Assembly (NCBI GenBank): GCA_947176785.1
Contig: CAMWSA010000061.1
Location: 1-12,699 of the forward strand
Source: an uncultured Lachnospiraceae bacterium
GTDB taxonomy: Bacteria; Bacillota; Clostridia; Lachnospirales; Lachnospiraceae
Length of the DNA: 12,699 nucleotides
Reading direction: 5' to 3'
Shown here: positions 6,540 to 12,699 of the stretch, piece by piece
How positions within the stretch are numbered: position 1 is the first letter of the stretch
Layout of the letters: every line of letters starts with the position of its first letter
Notes under the pieces: generated by a model
Told to the model about the DNA's origin: nothing
The model's input: only the letters and a program-made list of their open reading frames with translations
Databases searched by the model: none
Translations under genes and position numbers: made by a program

Positions 6540-7364
6540 TCAGGAGGGGTCAGGGTTCTTCCGATATTCTCTAGGGGAGCGTCCATATACCTTCCTGAAC
6601 AGATCCTTGAAATAGTTGCTGTCGTTGAAGCCGCATTCCAGGGCGATATCCGTGATGGTGTTGCCGGTGGTAAGCAGGGCGGTCTGTGCGTGCTTTAAAC
6701 GAACGTAGTTCAGGTATTCCTTGAAGCCCATGCCCGTGACCAGCTTAAATTTCTTGCTGAAATAGGTAGGGCTTAAGGAGGCAACCTTGGCAACGGCCTC
6801 CAGGGTCAGAGGGCGGCGGAAATTCCGGTAGATATATCGGGTAGCCTGCTGGATATCCGCGTCCCGCACATTGATCAGTTCCGGTTCAGGCTGGTGCATG
6901 ATCGAGTGCCGGGCCAGGAACAGCAGCAGCTGTTGAAGGTAGCAGGTGGTAAAATCGGCGGAATACTCGTCCAGTCCCGTAGATTCTGACAGCATGTGGC
7001 TGAGCAGATCAAAGTATTCTTCCAGATACAGGCTGGGAATGCTGCCCATGAAAGAGGTGGCATCTCCGACCACATCCTTGTAAAGTAAAGATTTTTTGAA
7101 TAAAATATCCACCATCTCGCAGTTTATGCCCGGGTAGTACCGGGAATAGTGTACCTCGCCGGGGGCTATGAATACCAGATCCCCCTTCTCCAGTTCGTGG
7201 ACCTGATCCCGGAGCAGGAAGCGACACTTGCCGGAGAGCAGGCAGAAGATTTCATAAAAACCGTGATAGTGGTCAGGCTGCAGGGGTGTATTATCTCCCC
7301 GCACTCCCTTGTAGACGATGATGTTTTCAATATCAGACCGTCCTCTGCATGTAAATGCCGTCAT
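6540..7364 (-). CDS. AraC-family transcriptional regulator (cupin sensor)
   Basis: A 274-aa DNA-binding regulator. The N-terminal cupin/AraC-binding domain (about residues 15-150) carries H32, H34 and E38 (HYHGFYE) and GEVHYSRYYPG, the usual sugar-sensing half of the family. The C-terminal domain (about residues 165-270) holds two helix-turn-helix units: LTLEAVAKVASLSPTYFSKK, and TITDIALECGFNDSNYFKDL followed by FRKVYGRSPREYRK, the classical AraC signature. The ATG at 7364 is preceded on the - strand by GGGAAGAGG. It lies downstream of uxaC on the same strand, about 145 nt away, so it probably responds to a uronide or related sugar and may activate this locus or an unseen pectin/uronate gene set. 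No regulon can be read directly from the window. Confidence 0.9.
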   Translation of the reverse strand: MTAFTCRGRSDIENIIVYKGVRGDNTPLQPDHYHGFYEIFCLLSGKCRFLLRDQVHELEKGDLVFIAPGEVHYSRYYPGINCEMVDILFKKSLLYKDVVGDATSFMGSIPSLYLEEYFDLLSHMLSESTGLDEYSADFTTCYLQQLLLFLARHSIMHQPEPELINVRDADIQQATRYIYRNFRRPLTLEAVAKVASLSPTYFSKKFKLVTGMGFKEYLNYVRLKHAQTALLTTGNTITDIALECGFNDSNYFKDLFRKVYGRSPREYRKNPDPS

Positions 7365-7383
7365 AGATTACCTCTTCCCTGCG

Positions 7384-7402
7384 AACATGGGATGCCCATG
7401 TT
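7384..7402 (-). promoter_or_regulatory. Inverted repeat upstream of the AraC-family gene
   Basis: AACATGGG (7384-7391) and CCCATGTT (7395-7402) form a perfect 8-bp inverted repeat with a 3-nt gap. It lies 20 nt upstream of the regulator's start codon, just before its ribosome binding site. It could be an autoregulatory operator or a small mRNA hairpin controlling translation. No convincing promoter was located with it. Confidence 0.45.
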
Positions 7403-7457
7403 ATTGCGCCGATCCGTATTTGGAGGTGTGACATCCAAATTTTTTGTCCCTTCAATG

Positions 7458-7492
7458 AAAGGGCCGGACTCCGCAGAGGAGCCTGGCCCTTT
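7458..7492 (-). other. Hairpin between uxaC and the AraC-family gene
   Basis: AAAGGGCC (7458-7465) pairs with GGCCCTTT (7485-7492), and CTCC pairs with GGAG inside with small bulges, giving a stable stem-loop 19 nt beyond the uxaC stop. In the direction of uxaC transcription the stem ends in CCCTTT and then CATTG, without a proper T-run. It is a weak terminator, attenuator or processing site rather than a clear terminator. Confidence 0.45.
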
Positions 7493-7510
7493 GTAAGATG
7501 TACGAATCCC

Positions 7511-8920
7511 TTATAAGGGGAACTTAAAATATCTCTTTGCGTTGTTGTAGGAGATATCCGTGACAATTTCGGACAGGATATCCATATCATCCGGAAATTC
7601 CCCGTTCTCCACCCAGCTGCCGATCAGGTTGCACAGGATGCGGCGGAAGTACTCATGCCTGGTGTAGGAGAGGAAGCTCCTGGAGTCGGTCAGCATACCC
7701 ACGAAACCGGACAGATTGCCCAGATTAGCCAGGGAAATCATCTGATCCTGCATCCCGGTCTTGTGGTCGTTGAACCACCATGCGCTGCCCTGCTGGATCT
7801 TGGCCACCGCCGTGCTGTCCTGGAAACAGCCCAGAATCGAGCCGATGGCCTGGTTGTCGTTGGGGTTTAAGCTGTACAGGATGGTTCGGGGCAGTTCATC
7901 CGTCTTGATCAGCGCGTTCAGGAAATCAGCCATCTGGGAGGAGGGAGCGTAATTGTTGATGCAGTCGTAGCCGGTGTCAGGTCCCAGCTTCTCGTACATC
8001 AGAGTATTGTTGTCCCTCTTACAGCCGTAGTGCAGCTGCATGGCCCAGTCCAGCTTTGCGTACTCTCTGCCCACGAACAGCATGAATGCCGTCTTAAACT
8101 TCAACTCCTCCTCCTTGGTGGGGATCATGCGGTTCTGGCGCTTTAAAAAGATTTCCTCGATCTCGTCGTCGGAGGCGGGGCAGTACATCACATACTCCAG
8201 GGCGTGGTCGGATACATTGCAGCCCATGGAGGCAAAGTAAGCCATACGCTCCTTCAGGGCATCCTTTAACTGGGCAAAGGTGATAATCTCGCTCTTTCCC
8301 ACGGTGGCGGCCAGCTTATCCAGATAGTCCAGGTAGTCGGGCTTCTCGATATTCATGGCCTTGTCGGGTCTCCAGGCAGGCAGCACCTTCACCTCAAAGC
8401 TTTCATCCTCGGCAATTTTTTTGTGCCATTCCAGAGAGTCAATGGGATCGTCGGTGGTGCAGATCAAAGTCACATTGCTCTGACGGATCAGGTTGCGCAC
8501 GCTCATGGAAGGCTCCTGGAGCTTCTGGTTACAAAGCTTCCATACCTCATCGGCAGTCTTTTTGTTCAGCACGCCGGTGTAACCAAAGTATCTCTGCAGT
8601 TCCAGATGGCTCCAATGGAACAGGGGATTTCCGATGGCCTTGCCCAGGCACTCCGCCCACTTGCAGAACTTTTCATAGTCGGAGGCATCCCCGGTGATGT
8701 ATTTCTCGTCCACACCGCAGGAGCGCATGAAGCGCCATTTGTAGTGGTCGCCGCCCAGCCATACCTGGGTGATGTTGTCGAACTGTCTGTCCTCGGCGAT
8801 CTCCCTGGGATTGATGTGGCAGTGGTAGTCCAGCACGGGAGTGGTCTCGGCATAGTCATGGAACAGCTTCCGGGCAGTCTCAGTCTCCAGCAAAAAATCT
8901 TTGTCCATAAAACCTTTCAT
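7511..8920 (-). CDS. uxaC: Glucuronate/galacturonate isomerase
   Basis: It isomerises D-galacturonate to D-tagaturonate and D-glucuronate to D-fructuronate (EC 5.3.1.12), the entry step of hexuronate catabolism. The 469-aa product matches the family length. UxaC hallmarks are present: LDYHCHINPREIAEDRQF with metal-site residues H33 and H35, TTDDPIDSLEWH, GPDTGYDCINNYAPS, and near the end SYTRHEYFRRILCNLIGSW. The protein belongs to the amidohydrolase superfamily. The ATG at 8920 has GGAGGG 7-8 nt upstream on the - strand; a frame opening back to 9118 overlaps the lacI gene and lacks family sequence. It lies 68 nt downstream of the LacI-family gene with no terminator between them, so the two are probably cotranscribed from the promoter near 10085-10113. 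Confidence 0.96.
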   Translation of the reverse strand: MKGFMDKDFLLETETARKLFHDYAETTPVLDYHCHINPREIAEDRQFDNITQVWLGGDHYKWRFMRSCGVDEKYITGDASDYEKFCKWAECLGKAIGNPLFHWSHLELQRYFGYTGVLNKKTADEVWKLCNQKLQEPSMSVRNLIRQSNVTLICTTDDPIDSLEWHKKIAEDESFEVKVLPAWRPDKAMNIEKPDYLDYLDKLAATVGKSEIITFAQLKDALKERMAYFASMGCNVSDHALEYVMYCPASDDEIEEIFLKRQNRMIPTKEEELKFKTAFMLFVGREYAKLDWAMQLHYGCKRDNNTLMYEKLGPDTGYDCINNYAPSSQMADFLNALIKTDELPRTILYSLNPNDNQAIGSILGCFQDSTAVAKIQQGSAWWFNDHKTGMQDQMISLANLGNLSGFVGMLTDSRSFLSYTRHEYFRRILCNLIGSWVENGEFPDDMDILSEIVTDISYNNAKRYFKFPL

Positions 8921-8988
8921 TTTACTTCCCTCCATCTTTATATTGTATGTGATAGCTTGACGCTTTTGATACCGAAAAAATCCCGGCG

Positions 8989-10020
8989 CTATTTCTGGCA
9001 GTCGCGGCTGCTGGCCAGGGTGGTGCCCCGATGGACCACTTCCCCGGAAAACACGGTCTGCTTGGGCATCTCCCTGCCGCCCAGCACTCCCATCAGAGTG
9101 AGGATCAGGCTTTGGCACAGTGTTTCCAGCTTATTGTCAATGCTGGACATCTCCGGTTCGCAGCAGTGTACCAGCAGGGAGTTATTGTATCCGATGACGC
9201 AAAGGTCTCTCGGGATGGACAGTCCGGCATTCAGGGCAAAGCGGACGGCACCCATGGCCAGGCAGTCGTCCGAAGCAATGATGCCGTGGAATTGCAGTCC
9301 CTTCTGGTAGAGCTTCATCAGATGTTCCGACATGGCGTGGATATCTTCATGGGAACCCTGGTAAAACTGGATCATACTGTTGTTTCTGAACAGCTTCTGT
9401 GACTCCATGGCGCTGCGGTAGCCCGCCATTTTTTTCTTGCTGCTGTAGGAGGTGGAATTGGTAAAATACAGGATGTCCTCCACCCCGGACTGGATCAGCT
9501 GCACAGTGGCCTCGTACACGGATGAAAAATCATCCGACAGGATGCTGTACACATTGGGGGCCTCCAGCGCGGCGTTCAGCAGCATTACCGGAACCTGTGC
9601 GGCGGCATCCAGAATATACCGGTTTTCCGTATCCTTGTCATAGACAAAATTGGAACCTACCAGAATGATGCCGTCCACCTTTTTGGTGATCAGCAGGTTC
9701 ATGCAGCTTTTCTTGCTCTCCAGGCCATAGCCGGTACAGCACAGGATGCTGTCATATCCGTTGGCCCGCAGCTTCTGTTCAATATAATAGATGGCTTTGG
9801 CAAGATACAGGTCGGAGGAGTCGGCGCACATAATGCCGATGGTTTTCATGGTATTGAGCCCCAGACCTCTGGCAAAAGCGTTGGGGGTGTATTCACATTG
9901 ATTGATGACATCCAAAACCTTCTGCTTGGTTTTTTCGCTGACATTACTGCTGCCGTTGAGTACTCTGGACACAGTGGCGATGGAGACGCCTGCTTTTTCG
10001 GATATATCATATATTGTCAT
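8989..10020 (-). CDS. LacI-family transcriptional regulator of the uronate locus
   Basis: A 343-aa repressor-type protein. The N-terminal helix-turn-helix is MTIYDISEKAGVSIATVSRV (residues 1-20), continuing with LNGSSNVSEKTKQKV, then the hinge TPNAFARGLGL. A periplasmic-binding-protein-like sensor domain follows (TIGIMCADSSDLYLA ..., DGIILVG, FHGIIASDDCLAMGA, VIGYNNS). The ATG at 10020 gives the canonical LacI N-terminus. It has only a weak ribosome binding site (GGGG region), and an alternative in-frame ATG at 10035 would add five residues. It is divergent from uxaBA and upstream of uxaC. Two TGTAAG-type palindromes in the divergent region are the likely binding sites, which would make it autoregulated and a repressor of uxaBA and uxaC. 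The effector is probably galacturonate, tagaturonate or a related uronate; this is inference. Confidence 0.93.
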   Translation of the reverse strand: MTIYDISEKAGVSIATVSRVLNGSSNVSEKTKQKVLDVINQCEYTPNAFARGLGLNTMKTIGIMCADSSDLYLAKAIYYIEQKLRANGYDSILCCTGYGLESKKSCMNLLITKKVDGIILVGSNFVYDKDTENRYILDAAAQVPVMLLNAALEAPNVYSILSDDFSSVYEATVQLIQSGVEDILYFTNSTSYSSKKKMAGYRSAMESQKLFRNNSMIQFYQGSHEDIHAMSEHLMKLYQKGLQFHGIIASDDCLAMGAVRFALNAGLSIPRDLCVIGYNNSLLVHCCEPEMSSIDNKLETLCQSLILTLMGVLGGREMPKQTVFSGEVVHRGTTLASSRDCQK

Positions 10021-10052
10021 ACGCACAAGCCCCATCTCAATGAAAAAATATT

Positions 10053-10066
10053 TGTAAGTGGTTACA
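10053..10066. promoter_or_regulatory. Putative LacI-family operator near the lacI start
   Basis: TGTAAGTGGTTACA is an imperfect 14-bp palindrome matching the perfect site at 10166-10179 at 12 of 14 positions. It falls roughly 12-25 nt downstream of the predicted lacI transcription start, fitting autorepression. LacI-family operators often have the form TGTAA...TTACA. Confidence 0.65.
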
Positions 10067-10084
10067 GTATTTGCTCTATTTTGA

Positions 10085-10113
10085 ATTATAACGAATCTCG
10101 AAAAAATTTTCAA
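10085..10113 (-). promoter_or_regulatory. Sigma-A promoter of lacI(-uxaC)
   Basis: On the - strand, a -35 box TTGAAA (10113-10108) and a perfect -10 box TATAAT (10090-10085) are separated by 17 nt. Transcription would start near 10078 and read into the LacI-family gene, and probably on into uxaC. Confidence 0.8.
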
Positions 10114-10130
10114 GAACTATTTTTATGTTC

Positions 10131-10159
10131 TTGACGAATGAGGGGTTTAGAAGTAAAAT
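10131..10159 (+). promoter_or_regulatory. Sigma-A promoter of uxaBA
   Basis: A -35 box TTGACG (10131-10136) and a -10 box TAAAAT (10154-10159) have exact 17-nt spacing. The predicted start near 10166 coincides with the perfect palindrome at 10166-10179, the standard geometry for repression. The divergent lacI promoter's -35 box is only 17 nt away, so the two polymerases may interfere with each other. Confidence 0.78.
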
Positions 10160-10165
10160 TGAAAT

Positions 10166-10179
10166 TGTAAGTACTTACA
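10166..10179. promoter_or_regulatory. Putative LacI-family operator at the uxaBA start site
   Basis: TGTAAGTACTTACA is a perfect 14-bp palindrome that overlaps the predicted uxaBA transcription start. A second, imperfect copy lies 113 nt away at 10053-10066 next to the divergent promoter, so the repressor could bind both and possibly loop the DNA between them. Confidence 0.75.
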
Positions 10180-10200
10180 TGAAAAATGTCATGAAAGTGC

Positions 10201-10350
10201 GGCTTTTTTAGAAAATAGCCATGTAACAATCCAGTGTGCGCCCGTTTGGGTCCGGGCAGACGGGACAGGGCCCGGCCTGACAATGACAGGCACCGGCCGG
10301 GAAGGGTGTTGGAACCGGTGCGGAGTGCGGTCCTGCCCCGGCGCTGCCGG
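10201..10350 (+). promoter_or_regulatory. GC-rich structured 5' leader of uxaBA
   Basis: The predicted leader runs from about 10166 to 10407. Visible stems are CCCGT/ACGGG (10241-10245 with 10260-10264), CCCGGCC/GGCCGGG (10271-10277 with 10295-10301), GCACCGG/CCGGTGC (10290-10296 with 10315-10321) and CCGGC/GCCGG (10338-10342 with 10346-10350). The second and third share bases 10295-10296 and so exclude each other. No T-run terminator and no riboswitch class was recognised. The rest of the 10021-10407 gap holds the divergent promoters and operators, and no gene. Confidence 0.4.
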
Positions 10351-10407
10351 AGTTGAGTGAGGCGGCATACTGAGAGAAGCTGGGGACAGCAGAAAAGAGG
10401 AGGAGTT

Positions 10408-11868
10408 ATGGACGTATTAAACAAGAGCATGACCGGTAAGAAGGAGAGGCCAGTCAAGGTCGTACAGTTTGGGGAGGGAAATTTCCTGCGGGCATTTGTG
10501 GATTACATGATCGACATTGCCAATGAGCAGGGCAGGTTTGACGGGGACATCGTCCTGATCAAACCCATTGATTTCGGCAATCTGGATATGTTCCATAAGC
10601 AGGACTGCCAGTACACCGTCTCCCTGCGGGGCAATGTGGACGGCGAGGCCAGGATCATCAATCGGGTGGTGACCAGCGTGGCCGATGCGGTGGACGCTAT
10701 CCATGAGTATGACAAGTATATGCGTCTGGCGGAGATTGATACACTCCGTTTTGTTGTCTCCAACACCACGGAGGCCGGGATTGTATATGATGCCGAAGAT
10801 AAATTTGAGATGAATCCCCCCAGGAGCTTTCCCGGCAAGCTGACCAAGTTCTTATATCACAGGTTCGAGACCTTCCGGGGGGACATTTCCAAGGGTCTGG
10901 TGATGCTCCCGGTGGAATTGATTGACGACAACGGCATCATGCTGAAGAAATGCGTGATGCAGCAGATCGCCAACTGGGGCCTGTCCGACGCTTTCAAAAC
11001 ATGGGTGGAGGAGGCGTGTGTATTCACCGCAACGCTGGTGGACCGCATCGTCACCGGCTATCCCCGCGCCACGGAGCAGGAGGAGTGGGAGAAGCTGGGC
11101 TATGAGGATCACATCATGGTAACCGGCGAGCCCTTTGCCCTGTGGGTCATCGAGTCGGACAAGGATATCAGCAGGGAGTTTGACCTGCCCGGCGCAGGGC
11201 TGCCTGTTGTGTTCACCGATGACCACCATCCCTACAAGCAGAGGAAGGTTCGCATCCTGAATGGTGCTCACACGTCCTTCGTGCTGGCTTCCTGGCTCTG
11301 CGGCAACAATATCGTGAGAGAGTCCATGGAGGATGGGGATGTCCGTGACTTTATGAACAAGACCATCTTTGATGAAGTGATTCCCACCTTGACGCTGCCG
11401 GAGGAGGAGTTAAAAGCATTTGCGGGAGAGGTGGTAAACCGTTTCAACAACCCTTACGTGGATCATGCCTTGCTGGCTATCTCCTTAAATTCCGTGTCCA
11501 AGTGGAGGGCAAGATGCCTGCCCAGTCTGCTGGGCTATGTGGATAAGTTCGGCAAACTCCCGGCACATATGACATTCTCCATCGCCGCGCTGATGGCCTT
11601 CTACTGCGGCGACGAGATCAAGGACGGCGCATTGATTGGCAATAGAAATGGTGAAGCTTATCTGATCAAGGACGATATGCCTGTGCTGGAGTTCTTCCGC
11701 GACAACTGCCGCAAGGACACCCGCAGCTTTGTCACCGCTTATCTGGGCAGGGAGGATTTCCACGGGCAGGATCTGAACCAGGTGCCGGGGCTGACGGACG
11801 CAGTGGCGGCGTATCTGGACGATATTAAGGAAAATGGTATGAGGGCGGCGTTATGCAGAATTTCTTAA
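10408..11868 (+). CDS. uxaB: Tagaturonate reductase (altronate oxidoreductase)
   Basis: It reduces D-tagaturonate to D-altronate with NADH (EC 1.1.1.58), the second step of galacturonate catabolism. The 486-aa product belongs to the long-chain mannitol dehydrogenase family. The N-terminal nucleotide-binding region starts VKVVQFGEGNFLRAFVDY, and VVSNTTEAGIVYD follows. The catalytic motif K-x4-N-G-x-H is intact at K280, N285 and H288 (KVRILNGAHTS). The ATG at 10408 has GAGGAGGAG at 10397-10405; an in-frame ATG at 10357 would add 17 residues without family support. Fructuronate reductase (UxuB) is a related alternative, but the overlapping altronate dehydratase gene points to UxaB. The uxaA start lies 16 nt inside its 3' end. 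Expression is probably repressed through the operator at 10166-10179. Confidence 0.93.
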   Translation: MDVLNKSMTGKKERPVKVVQFGEGNFLRAFVDYMIDIANEQGRFDGDIVLIKPIDFGNLDMFHKQDCQYTVSLRGNVDGEARIINRVVTSVADAVDAIHEYDKYMRLAEIDTLRFVVSNTTEAGIVYDAEDKFEMNPPRSFPGKLTKFLYHRFETFRGDISKGLVMLPVELIDDNGIMLKKCVMQQIANWGLSDAFKTWVEEACVFTATLVDRIVTGYPRATEQEEWEKLGYEDHIMVTGEPFALWVIESDKDISREFDLPGAGLPVVFTDDHHPYKQRKVRILNGAHTSFVLASWLCGNNIVRESMEDGDVRDFMNKTIFDEVIPTLTLPEEELKAFAGEVVNRFNNPYVDHALLAISLNSVSKWRARCLPSLLGYVDKFGKLPAHMTFSIAALMAFYCGDEIKDGALIGNRNGEAYLIKDDMPVLEFFRDNCRKDTRSFVTAYLGREDFHGQDLNQVPGLTDAVAAYLDDIKENGMRAALCRIS

Positions 11869-12699
11869 AAATAAATGACAACGACAATGTGGTGGTGGCG
11901 TTGAATGTTATCCCCCAGGGGGAGACGATCGCGGTGGAGGTATCCGGCACGGACGTTCGGATCACCGCCCGGGAGGAGATTCCCGCCGGGCACAAGATGG
12001 CGGTCTGTGACATTCCGGCAGGCGGGGAAGTCGTCAAGTATGGCTACCGCATCGGCAACGCCAAAGAGGATATTCCGGCTGGGGCCTGGATTCACACCCA
12101 CAATGTGGGGACGGCGCTGGGGGATCTGCTGGAGTACAGCTATGAGCCGGTGGCGGCGGTGGCAGAGGCCGGGAACGCTGCGAAGGGAGTGGAAGCAAAT
12201 GGCACGACGGCGGAAAGCGCCTCGGGGGAAGCGACCTTTATGGGCTTCAACCGCCCGGACGGCAAGGTGGGCGTGCGCAATGAGATCTGGATCATTCCCA
12301 CGGTAGGCTGTGTCAACAATGTGGCCACGGCCATAGCAAAACAGGCCAATGCTTTTGTCAAAGGCACGGTGGAGGAAGTGATCGCTTTCCCACATCCCTA
12401 CGGCTGTTCTCAGATGGGGGATGACCAGGAACACACCCGCGCGATTCTGGCGGATCTGATTAACCATCCCAATGCGGGCGGCGTGCTGGTGCTGGGGCTG
12501 GGCTGTGAGAACAGCAATATTGATGTGCTTAAGCCCTATATCGGGGAGTATGATGAAAACAGGGTGAAATTCCTGGTGGCTCAGGAGTCCGAGGATGAGA
12601 TTGCGGATGCGGTGGAACTCATCAAGGGGCTGATCGACTATGCGGCGGGCTTTGAGAGGGAACCCATCAGTGTCAGCAAGCTGGTGATCGGCATGAAGT
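11853..12699 (+). CDS. uxaA: Altronate dehydratase (3' partial)
   Basis: It dehydrates D-altronate to 2-keto-3-deoxy-D-gluconate (EC 4.2.1.7); the E. coli enzyme needs Fe2+. The frame is open from the ATG at 11853 to the window edge, 282 codons of an expected total of roughly 490-500. The N-terminal SAF domain (about residues 10-95) includes EIPAGHKMAV and WIHTHNVGTAL. An Ala/Glu-rich linker (about residues 108-130) follows. The catalytic galactarate/altronate dehydratase domain then starts at FMGFNRPDGKVGVRNEIWII, with conserved cysteines C153 (TVGCVNN), C185 (PHPYGCSQMGDDQEHTR) and C218 (LGLGCENSN) as candidate metal ligands. The start overlaps uxaB by 16 nt and uses GAGGG at 11841-11845, so the two genes are probably translationally coupled. 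Galactarate dehydratase is homologous, but the uxaB linkage favours UxaA. Confidence 0.94.
   Translation, partial: MQNFLKINDNDNVVVALNVIPQGETIAVEVSGTDVRITAREEIPAGHKMAVCDIPAGGEVVKYGYRIGNAKEDIPAGAWIHTHNVGTALGDLLEYSYEPVAAVAEAGNAAKGVEANGTTAESASGEATFMGFNRPDGKVGVRNEIWIIPTVGCVNNVATAIAKQANAFVKGTVEEVIAFPHPYGCSQMGDDQEHTRAILADLINHPNAGGVLVLGLGCENSNIDVLKPYIGEYDENRVKFLVAQESEDEIADAVELIKGLIDYAAGFEREPISVSKLVIGMK

Noticed and set aside
6292..6540. 82-aa - strand ORF whose ATG overlaps the AraC-family stop (TGATG)
   Set aside because: There is no ribosome binding site before it (the - strand reads CCCTCC), it runs through the terminator hairpin, and the product looks random.
7418..7445. Small + strand hairpin ATTTGGA/TCCAAAT followed by Ts
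   Set aside because: The stem is only 7 bp and AT-rich, and no + strand gene lies upstream for it to terminate.
7492..7505. Third TGTAAG operator near the end of uxaC
   Set aside because: Only one half-site matches; the other half (TGTACGA) does not. A 6-base match is expected by chance in a window this size.
8921..9118. 66-residue N-terminal extension of UxaC
   Set aside because: It overlaps the 3' end of the LacI-family gene, lacks family sequence, and the 8920 ATG has a strong GGAGGG site.
8423..9310. + strand open frame (295 aa) opposite uxaC and lacI
   Set aside because: It spans two well-supported - strand genes and shows no recognisable domain.
11865..12467. - strand open frame (200 aa) opposite uxaA
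   Set aside because: The sense strand encodes a clear altronate dehydratase; this is its shadow.

Overview
The window reads like a chromosomal segment of a moderately GC-rich Gram-positive anaerobe of the class Clostridia, most likely a gut Lachnospiraceae-type butyrate producer. This is inferred from the phosphotransbutyrylase/butyrate kinase pair, strong GGAGG-type ribosome binding sites, clear sigma-A promoters, a GLUG-repeat surface protein and a hexuronate (pectin sugar) locus. No rRNA, tRNA, CRISPR array, insertion sequence or phage gene was seen.

Layout. (1) 1-2156, + strand: the 3' part of a large surface protein. It has an in-frame 42-bp tandem repeat at the window edge, a DW-KP repeat, a probable coiled coil, four GLUG repeats, and a C-terminal membrane helix with a basic cytosolic tail. 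A strong intrinsic terminator follows. (2) 2259-3720, + strand: a sigma-A promoter followed by an unrecognised 171-aa protein, an unrecognised 64-aa protein coupled to it by an ATGA overlap, and a HAD-family phosphatase. (3) 3814-6350, + strand: a promoter, a leader with a perfect 16-bp hairpin, ptb, a 47-aa small ORF, buk, and an intrinsic terminator. Ptb and Buk convert butyryl-CoA to butyrate with ATP formation. (4) 6540-10020, - strand, transcribed in the order lacI-family regulator, uxaC (glucuronate/galacturonate isomerase), AraC-family regulator. (5) 10408 to the window end, + strand: uxaB (tagaturonate reductase) and the 5' part of uxaA (altronate dehydratase), overlapping by 16 nt.

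Regions 4 and 5 together form a galacturonate catabolic locus: UxaC makes tagaturonate, UxaB reduces it to altronate, and UxaA dehydrates altronate to 2-keto-3-deoxygluconate. The control region between lacI and uxaB is unusually legible. It has two back-to-back sigma-A promoters, each with 17-nt spacing and each with a TGTAAG-type palindrome at or just after its start site. An 8-bp inverted repeat spans both -35 boxes. The predicted uxaBA transcript starts with a GC-rich leader of about 240 nt that contains overlapping, mutually exclusive hairpins.

Most of the window is ordinary metabolism. The least explained elements are the two-gene hypothetical cassette (2341-3047), the small ORF between ptb and buk, the ptb leader hairpin and the uxaBA leader. 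I found nothing that I would call a new defence or mobile system.
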